A stretch of 64,000 nt of DNA from Rhodotorula mucilaginosa (Eukaryota; Basidiomycota; Microbotryomycetes; Sporidiobolales; Sporidiobolaceae). Under the pieces are notes generated by a model. It did no database searches and was not told the DNA's origin. It was given only the letters and a program-made list of their open reading frames with translations. The position numbers and the translations under genes were made by a program. Below, piece by piece: positions 36,379 through 46,653 of the stretch (position 1 is the first letter of the stretch; every line of letters begins with the position of its first letter). The DNA lies in contig CP137868.1 in assembly GCA_034406715.1 (NCBI GenBank), forward strand, positions 372,001 through 436,000, in the 5' to 3' direction.

Positions 36379-36852
36379 GATAGATAGATAGATGAGTCGC
36401 GTTTCTCAAGTCATATGGAGCTATAGAAGCCCGTGTAGACCGCATGTACTACTCAGGGTGGGGGAAGCAAGGGAAGGCCGGAATAGAAAGAAAACCTCCT
36501 CATTGAGGCAGGGAAATCAGGTTGGAAAGAATGAGGGGTATAGGTGAGAGGGATAGGATAGGATGGGATAAAGAGGGTGAGGGAGAGGGGGATGTAGAGA
36601 GAGGGATGGTGGAGGGCAGATTCAACTAGACGGGTCATCTGAGGGCGGGGAGTTGAGCGAGTTGAAACGGCCCGAGTTGGCGAGGAAGCGGAGTGTTGGC
36701 TTTGTTGCGCACGGGTCGTCAAGCAGGCAGGCAAGGGAAGGTGATTGATTCGGAGGGGGGCAAGGAGGGCACGAGGGGTGGCATAGAGCGGGCAGTGGAG
36801 GAAGAAGTGTTCCCGGGTTTCTGTTTCTGGCTCACTGCTGCAAGCGCACATG
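36379..36852 (-). mobile_element. LINE copy C: 474-bp 3' fragment, inside copia fossil
   Basis: Inverted relative to copies A and B, so its GATA tail is at the left (36379-36393). Its minus strand encodes the end of a non-LTR retrotransposon ORF2: a C-terminal cysteine/histidine motif CACSSEPETETREHFFLHCP followed by LYATPRALLAPLR, typical of RNase H-type LINEs. It is flanked by AGCCAGGTTCA (36368-36378) and AGCCAAGTTCA (36853-36863), an 11-bp duplication with one mismatch. Copia coding resemblance continues on both sides. Confidence 0.85.
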
Positions 36853-37860
36853 AGCCAAGTTCATCTTGGGCATCCAGGTGCATCGCTGCTTGAATGGCGG
36901 AATCTTGCTCTCCCAGCGCTCTCCCAGCACGCGTACCTGAGGACGTCCTACTCCGCCTTGGCTTTGTTGACGGTTGAACCGCCTCAACGCCAATGCAGCC
37001 AAACTTGCAGCTTGCTGTCGCTCCGGAGGACCACCAGCCCACCCCAGCTTTCCGCTCCCGCTACCTTCAAACCGTGGATTCCCGCGTGTACGCCATGCTT
37101 GGGACTCGCCCCGACCTCTGCTACGCTGTGGGTGTTCCGGGCCGCCACGCCGCGGGACCCGACAACTTGTACTGGGCTGCCGTCATCCGCGTCCTGGCGT
37201 ACATCAAGGGAACACTCGACTTCGGGCTCGAGTTCCAGCGTGACGACTCGCCACTTGCCGGTTTTGAGGCGTACTCGGACTCGGACTGGGGTGCGTGCCC
37301 GTCGACCTCGCGCTCGCGCTCGACCATGGAGAAACCGGCGTCCTCGCATCCGGCGCCGTTTCCTGGTTGTCCAAGCTCGGCACCGCCCCTTCGACAGAGG
37401 CTAAAATAGGATAGTAAATTCCCACTTCAAAGTTGTTCGATTCTAGAAAAGTCTCATGTCAACTGGGGCCACTAACTAGAGGCAGCTCGGTCTCTCGCAC
37501 GCCTCGAAGGAGGCAATCGACCTGTCACAGCTGTTGTCTGGGCTCGCGCACAGGCCCGGCAAACCGATCGAGCTCTTTGGCGACTGCCAAGGGGCCAACG
37601 CTCTCTCAGGCGAAGGTGGCAAGTGCGGTTGCTGTCGCGCGACCCGTAGTTCCACGACCACACTCGTCACCCTCGCCTGGCAGAGCACCTGGTCCGCGAG
37701 CAGGTGCAGCAGGGCGACATCACGGTCACGTACATCCCAACTGCGCGTATGGTTGCCAGCGTCATGACCAAGTCTCTCCCGCTCCATGCCTTCCTCCAGC
37801 ACCGTCTCGCCTTGGGCATCCGACCGTTTCAAGCGAGGGGGGTGTTGCTGTAGACGCTCG

Positions 37861-38441
37861 CTCCTCCGCATGAAGGTTTTTCAAGTCCTTGTGCGCCGTG
37901 GAGTCAGTTGTCATTAAACGTGCACTCCTCTCCCTCTCCCGCTTTGGAGCAGTTCACTCACTGCCTGGAGAGCAGCCTTTAACACAAAGCTGTTGGCCGG
38001 GGGTGGTTCGAGAATGAGCAGGCGGGATGGCTGAGCAGGAGGCAGTCAAGTACCGGATTCTTGAGTATAGCCATAGGCAGCCAAGAGGGAACGGCGGCAG
38101 GTCAAAAATGACATTAACACAAGGATAGCGGGGCAGCTCCGTTGCCGGCGCGTCCAAGGGAAGGATCGCAGGAAGTGTGGCGCCTTGTTGCGCAGTCAGT
38201 CCGGACAGCGCATTGATGGGGCAGCTGGCAGCCAAGTCCAGCCTTTATTGGCCATTGCCTTGCGGTTTTCAATGGTGGAGGTCGACCAAGAGCTCACCGA
38301 CGTCACCTTTTGCACTGCTTCAAAAGCAGCCTGCTGAGAGGCTTCCGGGTAGTAAGCGATTGTGTCTAATTCGCCGGAGCTGTTCATAGGCGGCGAGGGC
38401 AAGATGACTGGCCGCTTGATTGAGGTCCTCCCAAGTTCAGC
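37861..38441. other. Repeat-island spacer, unassigned
   Basis: Lies between the copia fossil and an RNase H-bearing LINE remnant. If a copia 3' LTR exists it would fall at the left of this stretch, but I cannot see a matching 5' copy in the window. Minus-strand frames here may be parts of the LINE remnant; none is recognisable. Confidence 0.35.
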
Positions 38442-38870
38442 TCAGCCTCCTTCTCCCTCCTCCTCGTCGCTGTTGTTGCTGCTGTCGCTCGTGCACAGCG
38501 TGGAGTATTTGGGGCGATACGCCAGAGTACGATATCCCCGCTTCGCCTGCTTCTCCCGTTTCCGCCGCTCTGCCAAAGCCTTGAGTGGTCCTACCCTCAG
38601 CACCGCCTCCGTTACAAACTCGTCCGCCCGCTTGTTCCCTTCGATGCCCGTGTGTCTGAGGACCCAGTGGACGACCACCTGAGCTTCAGAGTGAGTTCTG
38701 CCAAGGCTGTCAGGCAGCGAGGGGTCGAGCTGAAGAAGTCGACACAGCAGAGGTTGGTTCACTTTCACCCAAGAGTGCGCGACGTCCGGAGGCAGCAGCG
38801 CTGATCCAGGCTCGGCCGCGGTTTGCTGCCAGCCTAAAATCGCTAGACAGTCCGAAGCACCGGCTACAAT
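38442..38870 (-). mobile_element. LINE remnant with RNase H domain end
   Basis: On the minus strand, VVVHWVLRHTGIEGNKRADE followed by FVTEAV is the typical C-terminal part of the RNase H domain found in non-LTR retrotransposons (W.P.H.GI.GNE.AD pattern). A Lys/Arg-rich stretch and an acidic tail follow. No tail or target-site duplication was found, and I cannot tell whether it belongs to the same family as the (ATCT)n-tailed copies. Confidence 0.7.
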
Positions 38871-39055
38871 AACATCGAATGGGTCTTGTCTAACACTGGA
38901 GTTGGTCGGATTTGGGGCGAGAGGACCTGTTTCACATTGACGGGCAACTCAGGCTTGGTTGGCTTGCACCGGAGTATGCGGTTTGTCCAAGTTGCTAACG
39001 TCGCTAGACATGTCGCTAGCGTCGCTGTAGCCGGCCGGAAAGGGGCACGCATGCA

Positions 39056-40143
39056 TAGAGATGTCGGACCCATCAACGGGGTCCCCGTTATGGAGGTTCT
39101 TACCGGGCAAAACTCCCATTTTGGCGTAACGGCAACGGGGATTGCCCGTTTCCCCGTCAAAATACGTTACCGCCCCGGTAGAGTCCCGTTACAGGTTATT
39201 CGGGCTGTCCTAGCGAGCTCAGCTTGTGCAGAGTCTGTAGAAGAGATAAAAGCGACACATTTTCATTGCGTAGAGACCTGTCACCCTACTCAGAAGCCGG
39301 GTAACTGCGCTTGTCTGCAGTGCAGCAATCTGCTCCTTGCTAGCTGCATCCTTGTCTGCCCTGGGAACCGCAGCAGCAAGGTCTTCAGCTTCTCATCAGC
39401 CTTTGCTTCCTCAACAGGAGAAGAGAAGTGGCGAGGGGCGAGCAAAGGGAAGAGTCAGTGTCCGTCCCGCCTTGTCCGGACCAACCCGCGCACAAGCCCT
39501 TGCGTCCTCCGCTTCTCCAGTAGAGCAAACAGCATAGAACCGAGAGCAAAAGTGACTCACCTTAGACCGGCAAAGCACAGGCGGAGGACTCAAGGCGGCA
39601 AGGCGAGGCGAGGCGTAGGTCGTGTTTGGAGCTCTTGTCTTGTCGAAAGAGGCGAGAGTGACGCTGCTGGCAGAGCCGGAGCTGACTCGAGCGACGGCCG
39701 CGAGGGGGAGCGGCGTCGACGTGGAGGTCGTGGGCGGAGGTGCGAACGGGCAAAGTCGGGTCATAGATGAGCAAGAAGGACGTGAACGTCAGCACACCAG
39801 GCAAGCTTTGAGGAGCCATCTGAGCAATGTAGCCGTCTTGTCATTGCAAACAAGCGAGGCGGATTGTGAGGAAGGGGAGGAGAGCGAGTCGCGCGAGCCA
39901 TTGATGAAGCGCTTCTCGCGTGCGAAACTCGGCAAAATGTGTGCTGAGGTGATCGGCACTCTCTCTTTTCTCACTGCTACCACCACTGTAGCGGCTAGAG
40001 GTTGCAATACAGCCAGTCTGCACCCCGTTATGAGCCAGTTGCCCTGTTATCAGCCTCCAAAACCAGCTCTGCGGGTAATAGCAACAGATTTTCAATGGGG
40101 CCCATTCCTGTTCTGTTACCCGTTGATGGGTCCGACATCCCTA
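39056..40143. mobile_element. Non-autonomous hAT (Ac-like) DNA transposon, 1088 bp
   Basis: Terminal inverted repeats: the left end starts TAGAGATGTCGGACCCATC and the right end, read inward, TAGGGATGTCGGACCCATC, with 24 of the first 25 bases equal. The flanks are a perfect 7-bp duplication GCATGCA (39049-39055 and 40144-40150); hAT elements usually make 8 bp, and extending one base gives 7 of 8. The (C/T)AGGGATG end and clusters of CCGTTA/AACGGG just inside both ends resemble Ac of maize. No hAT transposase is visible in the 1.1 kb, so movement would need a helper elsewhere. The interior (about 39250-39960) is GC-rich and gene-like; see findings. Confidence 0.8.
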
Positions 40144-40249
40144 GCATGCAGGCTCCGCGGTTGTTGAAGGAACAAGCTGTGCTCACTTTGTCCAGGCAAG
40201 ACAGGTTGCCTGGAGTGGTATGATCGATTCCAAGTTGATGATGAACAGT

Positions 40250-40376
40250 AAATGTATTGTGTTTCAAGTCATGTCAAGCGAAAGAGCCCATGTAGACCAA
40301 GAGTGCTACACAGAGTGAGAGCAGAGGAAAGACCTGGAGTTGAGTCTGCTTTCTGAGTCAGGAAATTCAGGTGATG
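40250..40376 (-). mobile_element. LINE copy D: short 3' fragment
   Basis: Minus-strand match to the family 3' end: TGTTTCAAGTCATGTCAAGC, GCCCATGTAGACCAAGAGTG and GAGTCAGGAAATTCAGGTGATG on the plus strand correspond to the same segments in copies C and H. No clear tetranucleotide tail, and no target-site duplication found. Confidence 0.65.
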
Positions 40377-40614
40377 GCAGCCAGGAGCAGCTTGCCAGGG
40401 GAAGGGCCGGCAGGGCTGGGCCTGGGAAGCCATTGCAGCTGGCCCTTCCAGAAGTCGATGAAGAGCTCACACTTGTGGGCGTAACTCTCTGTTCCTCAAG
40501 GAGGTGACAGATGTTACCGAGCACAATGTTCCAGTTGCGGGAGGAGTAAGCGCCATGGGAGAGCGGCACGGCTCGGGCAAGGACCGCTTCAGTGGCAGTC
40601 CAGTTGTTGGAGGT

Positions 40615-40990
40615 GAGATAGATAGACGAACCAACTTTTGAGTCATCTTGAGCTATAGGGGTCCCATGTAGACCGCGGGTACTACACAAGTGCGGGAAGT
40701 GAGGAGAGGGCCGAAGAAAACCCCTGCTCATTGAGACAAGAAAGTAAGGTTGCGAGAGGAAGGAGAGGGCGTAGGTAAGAGGGGAAGGAAGAGGGAGAAA
40801 GTGTGCCAAGAAATCTGTGGTGGAGGGCAAAAGTCAAGTAGACAGATCCTCCAAGGGCAGGCAATAAAGGGAGACGAAGCGGCATGAGTTGGCAGGGGAA
40901 TGGGAGTGTTGCTACGGAGTGGCGTAGCGCGGGCAGTGCAGGAAGAAGTGTTTGAGGGTCTCCGGCTGGCTGCCGCAGGCGCAGAGAAGT
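40615..40990 (-). mobile_element. LINE copy E: about 375-bp 3' fragment
   Basis: Short GATA tail at the left (40616-40626), family 3' UTR, then a minus-strand coding end with CACGSQ-like Cys/His motif: CGSQPETLKHFFLHCPRYAT. The protein end is close to but distinct from copy C, which shows that several source elements or much time were involved. Target-site duplication not found. Confidence 0.8.
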
Positions 40991-41046
40991 CAACTCGTTT
41001 TTGAAGTGCGCCTTGTATGCAACAAGATTGCATGCGCTTGTGCAGA

Positions 41047-41093
41047 CATAGATAGATAGATAGATATGTCTTGTTTCAAGTCATGTCGAGGTG
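41047..41093 (-). mobile_element. LINE copy F: 47-bp 3' tip with 11-bp duplication
   Basis: Only (GATA)n and TGTCTTGTTTCAAGTCATG plus a few bases. Flanked by GCTTGTGCAGA (41036-41046) and GCTTGTGCGGA (41094-41104), 10 of 11 bases equal. An extreme 5' truncation. Confidence 0.8.
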
Positions 41094-41585
41094 GCTTGTG
41101 CGGAGTCAAGTGAGCAAGGTCGACTGGCGGCGCAAGAGCAAGGAGTGGAAGCGAGAGAAAGAAGCACCGGGAGGGGAGGTGGCACAGAGTTGGCCGCCCA
41201 TTGGTGACAATGCCCAAAGTGCCAACCAGGTGGTTTTGTGAGCTGCTTCGAACGTGGACCAGCCTGCAGACGTAGGGACACCATGCCTTGTCAAAACAGA
41301 GAGGTTCAACTTTCTCTGCTTTGAGCTTTGGAGTACGGTCTCTACTCATTTTCACAGCCCGCATGCTACACCCTGTGGCTGTGCAGTGAGTCTGGACCGG
41401 TGCTGTGCTTTAGTCTCATTGTACCCGATGAAGACTACATTGGTACCACCCAGCTCAGGACAAATTCTTTGTCCGCCATTCACTATATTCAAGGAGTTAT
41501 CTTCAATGTAAGCATCACAGCTGAATTAAGTACATTTTGGCTGAAGTCAAGCCCATTTTAGTGGCATTCTGCTGTTACTGCAGTG

Positions 41586-41626
41586 CTCGATCGATAGATA
41601 GATGATTAATTCTTGTTGCTTGAGCT
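41586..41626 (-). mobile_element. Possible LINE copy G, very short
   Basis: CGATCGATAGATAGATGATT then AATTCTTGTTGCTTGAGC resembles the tail and last bases of the family, but diverged. Low support. Confidence 0.35.
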
Positions 41627-41894
41627 AGTAAGTTGCTAGGTTAGGCTCAACCACTGACAGAAAGTAGGGCTTCAGGAAATTTGTAGTATCTGTACAGTGT
41701 CTTGTATTGCATAGACAGTGTCTGTAGTTGTTCCACAGAGTACACTTCAAAAAGAGCTCGCACAGTCCGCAGATTTGTGTGGCCAGAGCGGCAAGAGTCA
41801 CCCGGAGCAAAGCCTGTCTTGTCTCTCTGGCTCTCCTTGCTCATTTGCAACGCTTGTCTTCCTGTTCCTGGCTGCCAATCCAAGGAGCACAACA

Positions 41895-42267
41895 GATAGA
41901 TAGATAAGTCTTGTTTCAAGTCATGTCGAGCTATTAAGCCCATGTAGACCAAGGATACTACACAAAGTGAGGAAGCGAGGAAAGGCCCGAAGAAAAAACC
42001 CGCTCGTTTGAGTCGGGAAAATCAGGTTGGAAAGGATGAAGGGTATAGTGGATCAGGGTGAGACAAGAAAGGGGGGGGGGGGGGGGGGGGGGGGGCAGAA
42101 CGTATGCAGAGACTAAACAGATGGATCCTCCGAGGGCGGGCAGTAAAGCGAGTCAAAACGGCCCGAATCGGCGAGGAACCGGAGTGTCGCCTTTGTCGCG
42201 CGAGGGTCGCCAAGAAGATAGGCGAGGGAGGGCGATTTGAGTCGGAGGGAGGCAAGGAGAGTCGCGT
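41895..42267 (-). mobile_element. LINE copy H: 373-bp 3' fragment with perfect duplication
   Basis: (GATA)n tail at the left, then AAGTCTTGTTTCAAGTCATG and the family 3' UTR, running into the end of the coding part. Flanked by a perfect 11-bp target-site duplication GGAGCACAACA (41884-41894 and 42268-42278), so both ends are exact and the insertion is young compared with copies C and F. A 25-base G run lies inside it. Confidence 0.88.
42071..42095 (+). repeat. G homopolymer, 25 bases
   Basis: An uninterrupted G run inside LINE copy H. In sibling copy C the matching region is purine-rich (GGTGAGGGAGAGGGGGATG), so this could be an expansion of a G-rich stretch or an assembly artefact. Confidence 0.9.
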
Positions 42268-42400
42268 GGAGCACAACAACTATGAGGTCTCAAGCAGCAG
42301 TCAACAACACGCAAAAGTGCCTCAATGGAACAGAAGTAACTTTGTACCTGTGAAACCTCCTCCAATTCTGCAGCACCAACATTGACCGTGTCTCCTCCTG

Positions 42401-42448
42401 ACAGGCCAGCTTTGTCTTTGACTCACAGGCCGGCTTTGTCTTTGACTC
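42401..42448 (+). repeat. 24-bp tandem duplication
   Basis: ACAGGCC(A/G)GCTTTGTCTT followed by TGACTC, present twice in a row with one difference (42401-42424 and 42425-42448). Small local duplication with no evident function. Confidence 0.85.
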
Positions 42449-44581
42449 ACATTGCCCCATCGTGATGCACTGTGTGACTGGCGGTGGGATTGCTATGCTT
42501 TGCCCTCCCCTAACCTGCAATCCCCTTCCCCTCACCTGTTCCCTGTCTCTACTCCCTTCTGTGCCAACACTCCCACCACCACCATCCTGCCAGAAGAAAG
42601 CTGATCTATCCCTTTCATTTTGGCTGCACAAATCTTTCTGTTGTGCAGAGAGCTCCAGATGCCCAAAGAGCTGCACCGGTTGACTGGCCTTGTTGTGACT
42701 TGGGAACCCAACAGTGGCCAAGCTGGACTTGCCGCCGGGAGGCAGAGGAGCTGCTCTCCAGGCCTCAGCTCTCAGTAGCCATTTCACGCAAGTAGAGCAG
42801 GAAGAGCTGGTGTGGCAATGATAAGGGATTTATTGTGCTTCCAGACTGCCACGTGAACTGAACGGGTCAGGAAGCGAGGAGAGGTCTCGGACTTGAAAGT
42901 AGGCAAGTCTGACCCATACACCCCGTTGGACAGGCCGTCACTCCGCTACAGTACGGGGTATGAGACCTTGTGCCCTGTGCACTGCCCCATTGCGCAAGAC
43001 TCCCTTTTTTGCGCCTGTATCTGTCCCACAGGAGGTCACAGGCACAGGACAACTCTTTAGGTTGTGGACAGACTCCTGCAAGTTGGCACCCTGACACAGC
43101 GTGCACTCCCTTACTTAGGGTCTCTTTGAGAACCATGCCCAGACCTGAATCTGCAAGCTCTAGCTAGCCTATAGGCTTGCTCTCGCACCACCCTCAAGCT
43201 CAATGTGTGAGTAGGCATCCTACACAGATTCAGACTGTAGCTAGTTGTGGAGGCAAGAGCTCACAAACAGCAACTCAGGTGTAAATTCTGTCGAGCTATG
43301 AGTGAAGCGAAGAGCTTGACTTGGCATCCAGGCTCGTGTGAGCTGCCTTTCCGTCTTCTCCGGGTTCCTTCAAGCAGGGCCCCTCTTATCCTCCGTGCAG
43401 AGGCCACTCGTCTCAAGCACAAGTGAGCTGCAAGACAGAAGTATCCTGCACTGGCAGGATAGTGGTTGGAGAGTGAAATGCATGATCAAACAACATTGAA
43501 CCAAGCATTGAGTCCGAGGAGAGAGCGGCAAGGTGATGAAGAGAGAGGCTATGCCAATGAGGGCCTCGCTCCAAACCAAGATTAATCATCCACCTTCCAC
43601 CATGGCCTTGACCAATTCAAATCCTGTTGGTGTCTTGAGCATGGGTACAAGCATTGGTAGTAAACCCTGTGAGAGAACAAGTCAGCAAAGGTTCCAACAA
43701 AAACTGTGCAAGAGGAAGAGGACTCAGACTGGGGAGAGGTCGCCGGATGTGGGAGGGTGGACAGATCCAAAAAGGCAGGCCTAGCAACCTGACTTTCAGA
43801 TGCTGGGCCGGCATTGCTTCGCTTGCCAGCTTCAGCTCGCCCGGATTCTACTTACTCTCGTAAGTCTTCTCCTTGCCCCTTTTCTTTCAAATGGAACTAA
43901 CACCTGTTCCACATGCAGACATACACACTAGACTGTGCCGGGTTCAAAGTGACAGCTGTGCCTCAAGACTTGGCGCACCTTCAGCGGATGCCGGTGGATT
44001 CTCTCGGTCAACTTGTTGTAGCTCCCTCACCGAGTCACTTCTCTTCGTCTTCTTCTGTAGCTCTCATTATCCCCCCCTATCTATTTGAAATCTTAGACTT
44101 GAGTTACTGTTTGTTGTATATGGCTTGTCTACGACTCGCTACAACCCGACCTGCGGAGAAGACTGATGCTCAATGTTCAGAGTCGTGTCCTTGCATCAGA
44201 TGAGGTGCCCATAAGTCAGGCCTCAAGAGGACAATCCAAACTTGATACCCTATGCACACAAGAGACAGACTTACATAGCGGGGGCTCCGTGCGCATCGCT
44301 CGCCCCAGCTCACGCTCATGTTCCGTGTATTGATTCGAGCACTTACAAAGCACGCTTGTCAGCCCTCCAGCGGCCGCAGCCTGCAATCGCAAATAAACGG
44401 CAATTTTGGGCTCGAAAACAGTGCTCCTCGGAGTCCGTGTAAGGTCATGGGACATGGCAAGTTGTCAGCCTCTCAGCCCTGACCCATCTTACAGGGCTCC
44501 ACGACACACGCACAACATCCCAGCAGTAGACACAGACGGACAGACTTGAGCGACATGGAAGGAATACAGCATCTTCAATGA
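42449..44581. other. Gene-poor stretch at the right edge of the repeat island
   Basis: About 2.1 kb with no conserved protein, no tRNA and no element end that I can recognise. Open frames are short and overlap on both strands. It may hold decayed elements and, at its right edge, the 3' flank of the Zrg17-like gene. Confidence 0.4.
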
Positions 44582-46392
44582 TCAACCTCCGCGATCTACT
44601 TCAACACACAAGTCTATCACAGGGCAAGACGGACACACTCGCAGCAAGACATGCTCCGTAGCACGCGTAGCAGCCTCCAACAGCTGGGGATCAGTGGCTG
44701 CTGGCCGAAGCGTGACTTTCGCCTCGGCGACGAGATGCACGTTCGCCGCATCGGACTGGCTGACTGCCCACAGGTGCGTTATCTGCGCCTTCTCCACGGG
44801 AAGCTGCACGAAAAGAGTCAGAGCATGCAAGAAATACAGAAAACGGGATACAATTGTTGAAGAAGCTCACCTCGGGCAAGGTGAAAGTCGACTCGAAAGC
44901 GCGGCTTGACCCGGGTGCCGCCTGCAACAACGTCCTAGCGCTCGCAACGGCTGCCGGTCTGGCCACATAGACGATAGCAAAAGCCTCAAGTAGCGCAAAT
45001 GCTTTGTCAAAGGCTAAGAACAATGTCCTAAGGCGTAAGATAGGCGGTTAGCAAGTAACGGAAGCGTAAGCGGAGGAATTCTTCTTACCTCGGGAACGTG
45101 ACCGCAGCGCACAGCAAGACCGCAGTTGCTGCGACAAGGAGCAGCGTGAAGCGGTTGAGAGCATAACGGCCCTCCTCCACCACGGGAGGTGCGCGCCCCG
45201 TGCGGGTCTTCGCCGGAAGCCCTGCTCGAGACGCACCGGCCAGATCGACGTGGTTCCGGGCGACGACGGCGAGAACGATCGAAGCAACAGCGCCCAGCAG
45301 CAAAGCCGTGGCCGGGACAGGCAAGCTGCACAAGGAGATTGTGGCCCTCGTGAGCAGCGCGCAATCCCGGGTTCATCACTGCGCCGACCCAGGCCGGTCG
45401 TCGGCACGCACCCTAGATCCACAGCTTCGCCGACGGGGGCCACGTCTCCTGCAATGGCCGTAGCACCATGTCCGTGGACGTGCGCGCCTGCACCTCCTTG
45501 CGCATCCGACAGGAGCAGAACGTGCTCGACCGACTCCTTGCTGATGTAGATGGCGGAGAAGAGGAGATAAATGGACTGGGCAAAATGGGAGAGAACGTGG
45601 AGTCGTCCGCCTCTGCAGATCGCGCGGGTGGGGATCAGCTGATGCCAAATCAGCCGGGAAGACACCAAAGGGGAAAGGTAGGTACCCGTATGGTCTGCGC
45701 AAGCTTCCCAAGGCGTCGCCTCCCCCTAGACCGAGCCCACGGGTCGTCCCTTCGCGTGCAGAGCCACCGGACACGCCGAGTCGAGCTGCAAGAACCACAG
45801 CGATTCCGTCGAAGACGACGACATATCCAAGCCCGGTAGTGGACAAACTCTCGAGTCGCTGGCCTTTGATCCAAAGATACGCCCCAACTGCGATTTGCGC
45901 GATGGACAAGACGAGCGCGAGAGGCGGCACGGGCCGTCCTTGTTGCGAAAGCGAGCCTCCTTGCCCGGACGCGTACGAGCCAACCTCTTGCGGAGGTGTC
46001 CCCGTCCCGTCCCGCGCAAGGATCGGTGGCACGCGAGGGATTTCCGACGGGGAGATCGCAAGCGAGACAGAGTGTCGGTGATGGTGTCCTCGTCGCTGGG
46101 CGGGTCGTGTAACGGTACGATCGTCCGGACCTCGTGCAGAGATCGGTGGAATCAGGTCGGAGGGGCCGGCATCGCCGGTGGCTGCGTGCGGCTGAGGCGC
46201 TTGCGCATTCGGCGTCGACTTGTCGTCCTGGTTCGGTGTCGGACGCGGAAAGAAAACGCTGAGGTTACGGGAGTGTATGCGAGAGTGGGAGCGCGCAGAG
46301 GAGGCGGCCGCCGCCGAGATGGTTTGCTCGCCGAGCACGTCCGACGACGAGTCCTCCGCTTCCTCACGAACTGAAGACAGAGGGGTCGGCAT
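44582..46392 (-). CDS. ZRG17: Cation diffusion facilitator, Zrg17-like zinc transporter
   Basis: The start at 46392 (MPTPLSSVREEAEDSSS) opens a long, Ser/His-rich cytosolic N-terminus that includes HHHRHSVSLAISPSE. Membrane segments follow: PPLALVLSIAQIAVGAYLWI, TTGLGYVVVFDGIAVVLAAR, then after an intron (about 45615-45690) LSHFAQSIYLLFSAIYISKE with SVEHVLLLS, then ATALLLGAVASIVLAVVA, FTLLLVAATAVLLCAAV and AFALLEAFAIVYVA. The last exon holds the cytosolic C-terminal domain (VEKAQITHLWAVSQSDAANV...) to the stop at 44582-44584. SVEHVLL and the segment order fit the fungal CDF subgroup of yeast Zrg17, which works with Msc2 to move zinc into the ER. An alternative is another member of that CDF subgroup. 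At least four exons. Divergent from the WW-domain gene, 261 bp apart. Confidence 0.8.
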
Positions 46393-46653
46393 GGCGTATC
46401 ACGGCAAGCCGGCACGTCGAGCCACTCGGCAGATCGAGGCGTACGTCGAGGAGAGTGGTCGTTGGTCGGGGGCCTATAAGGGTGTAGTTCGTGCTCTACA
46501 GCGGCAGTCGGCCGCGGTTGAGACGTGCACAGATTCTGCCACCTGGCTATTTAGCCAAGTCAGTCGGGAAAGCCAGAGCGGGGAGCGTGTTCGGCGCAAG
46601 GAAAGCAGCGCTTTCTGAATCGCCGCCCCACCGTCGTCGTTCCCGCACCAGAC

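Larger units (their letters stand above)
34390..37860 (+). mobile_element. Ty1/copia-type LTR retrotransposon fossil
   Basis: Broken pol region of a Ty1/copia element, in the usual order: integrase core (about 34450-34900, with VDDYSR), reverse transcriptase (about 35730-36365, with the YVDD motif near 36270) and RNase H (about 36990-37850). A purine-rich run before a TG near 37842 may mark the start of a 3' LTR; I could not define LTR ends. The copy is dead, with several breaks, and is interrupted by at least three LINE insertions and a G homopolymer. The 5' part (LTR, gag, protease) is not recognised. It is old enough to have collected nested insertions. Confidence 0.85.

Noticed and set aside
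38886-39770. 295-codon plus-strand open frame
   Set aside because: It crosses the left end of the hAT element and its terminal repeat, with no family resemblance; a chance frame.
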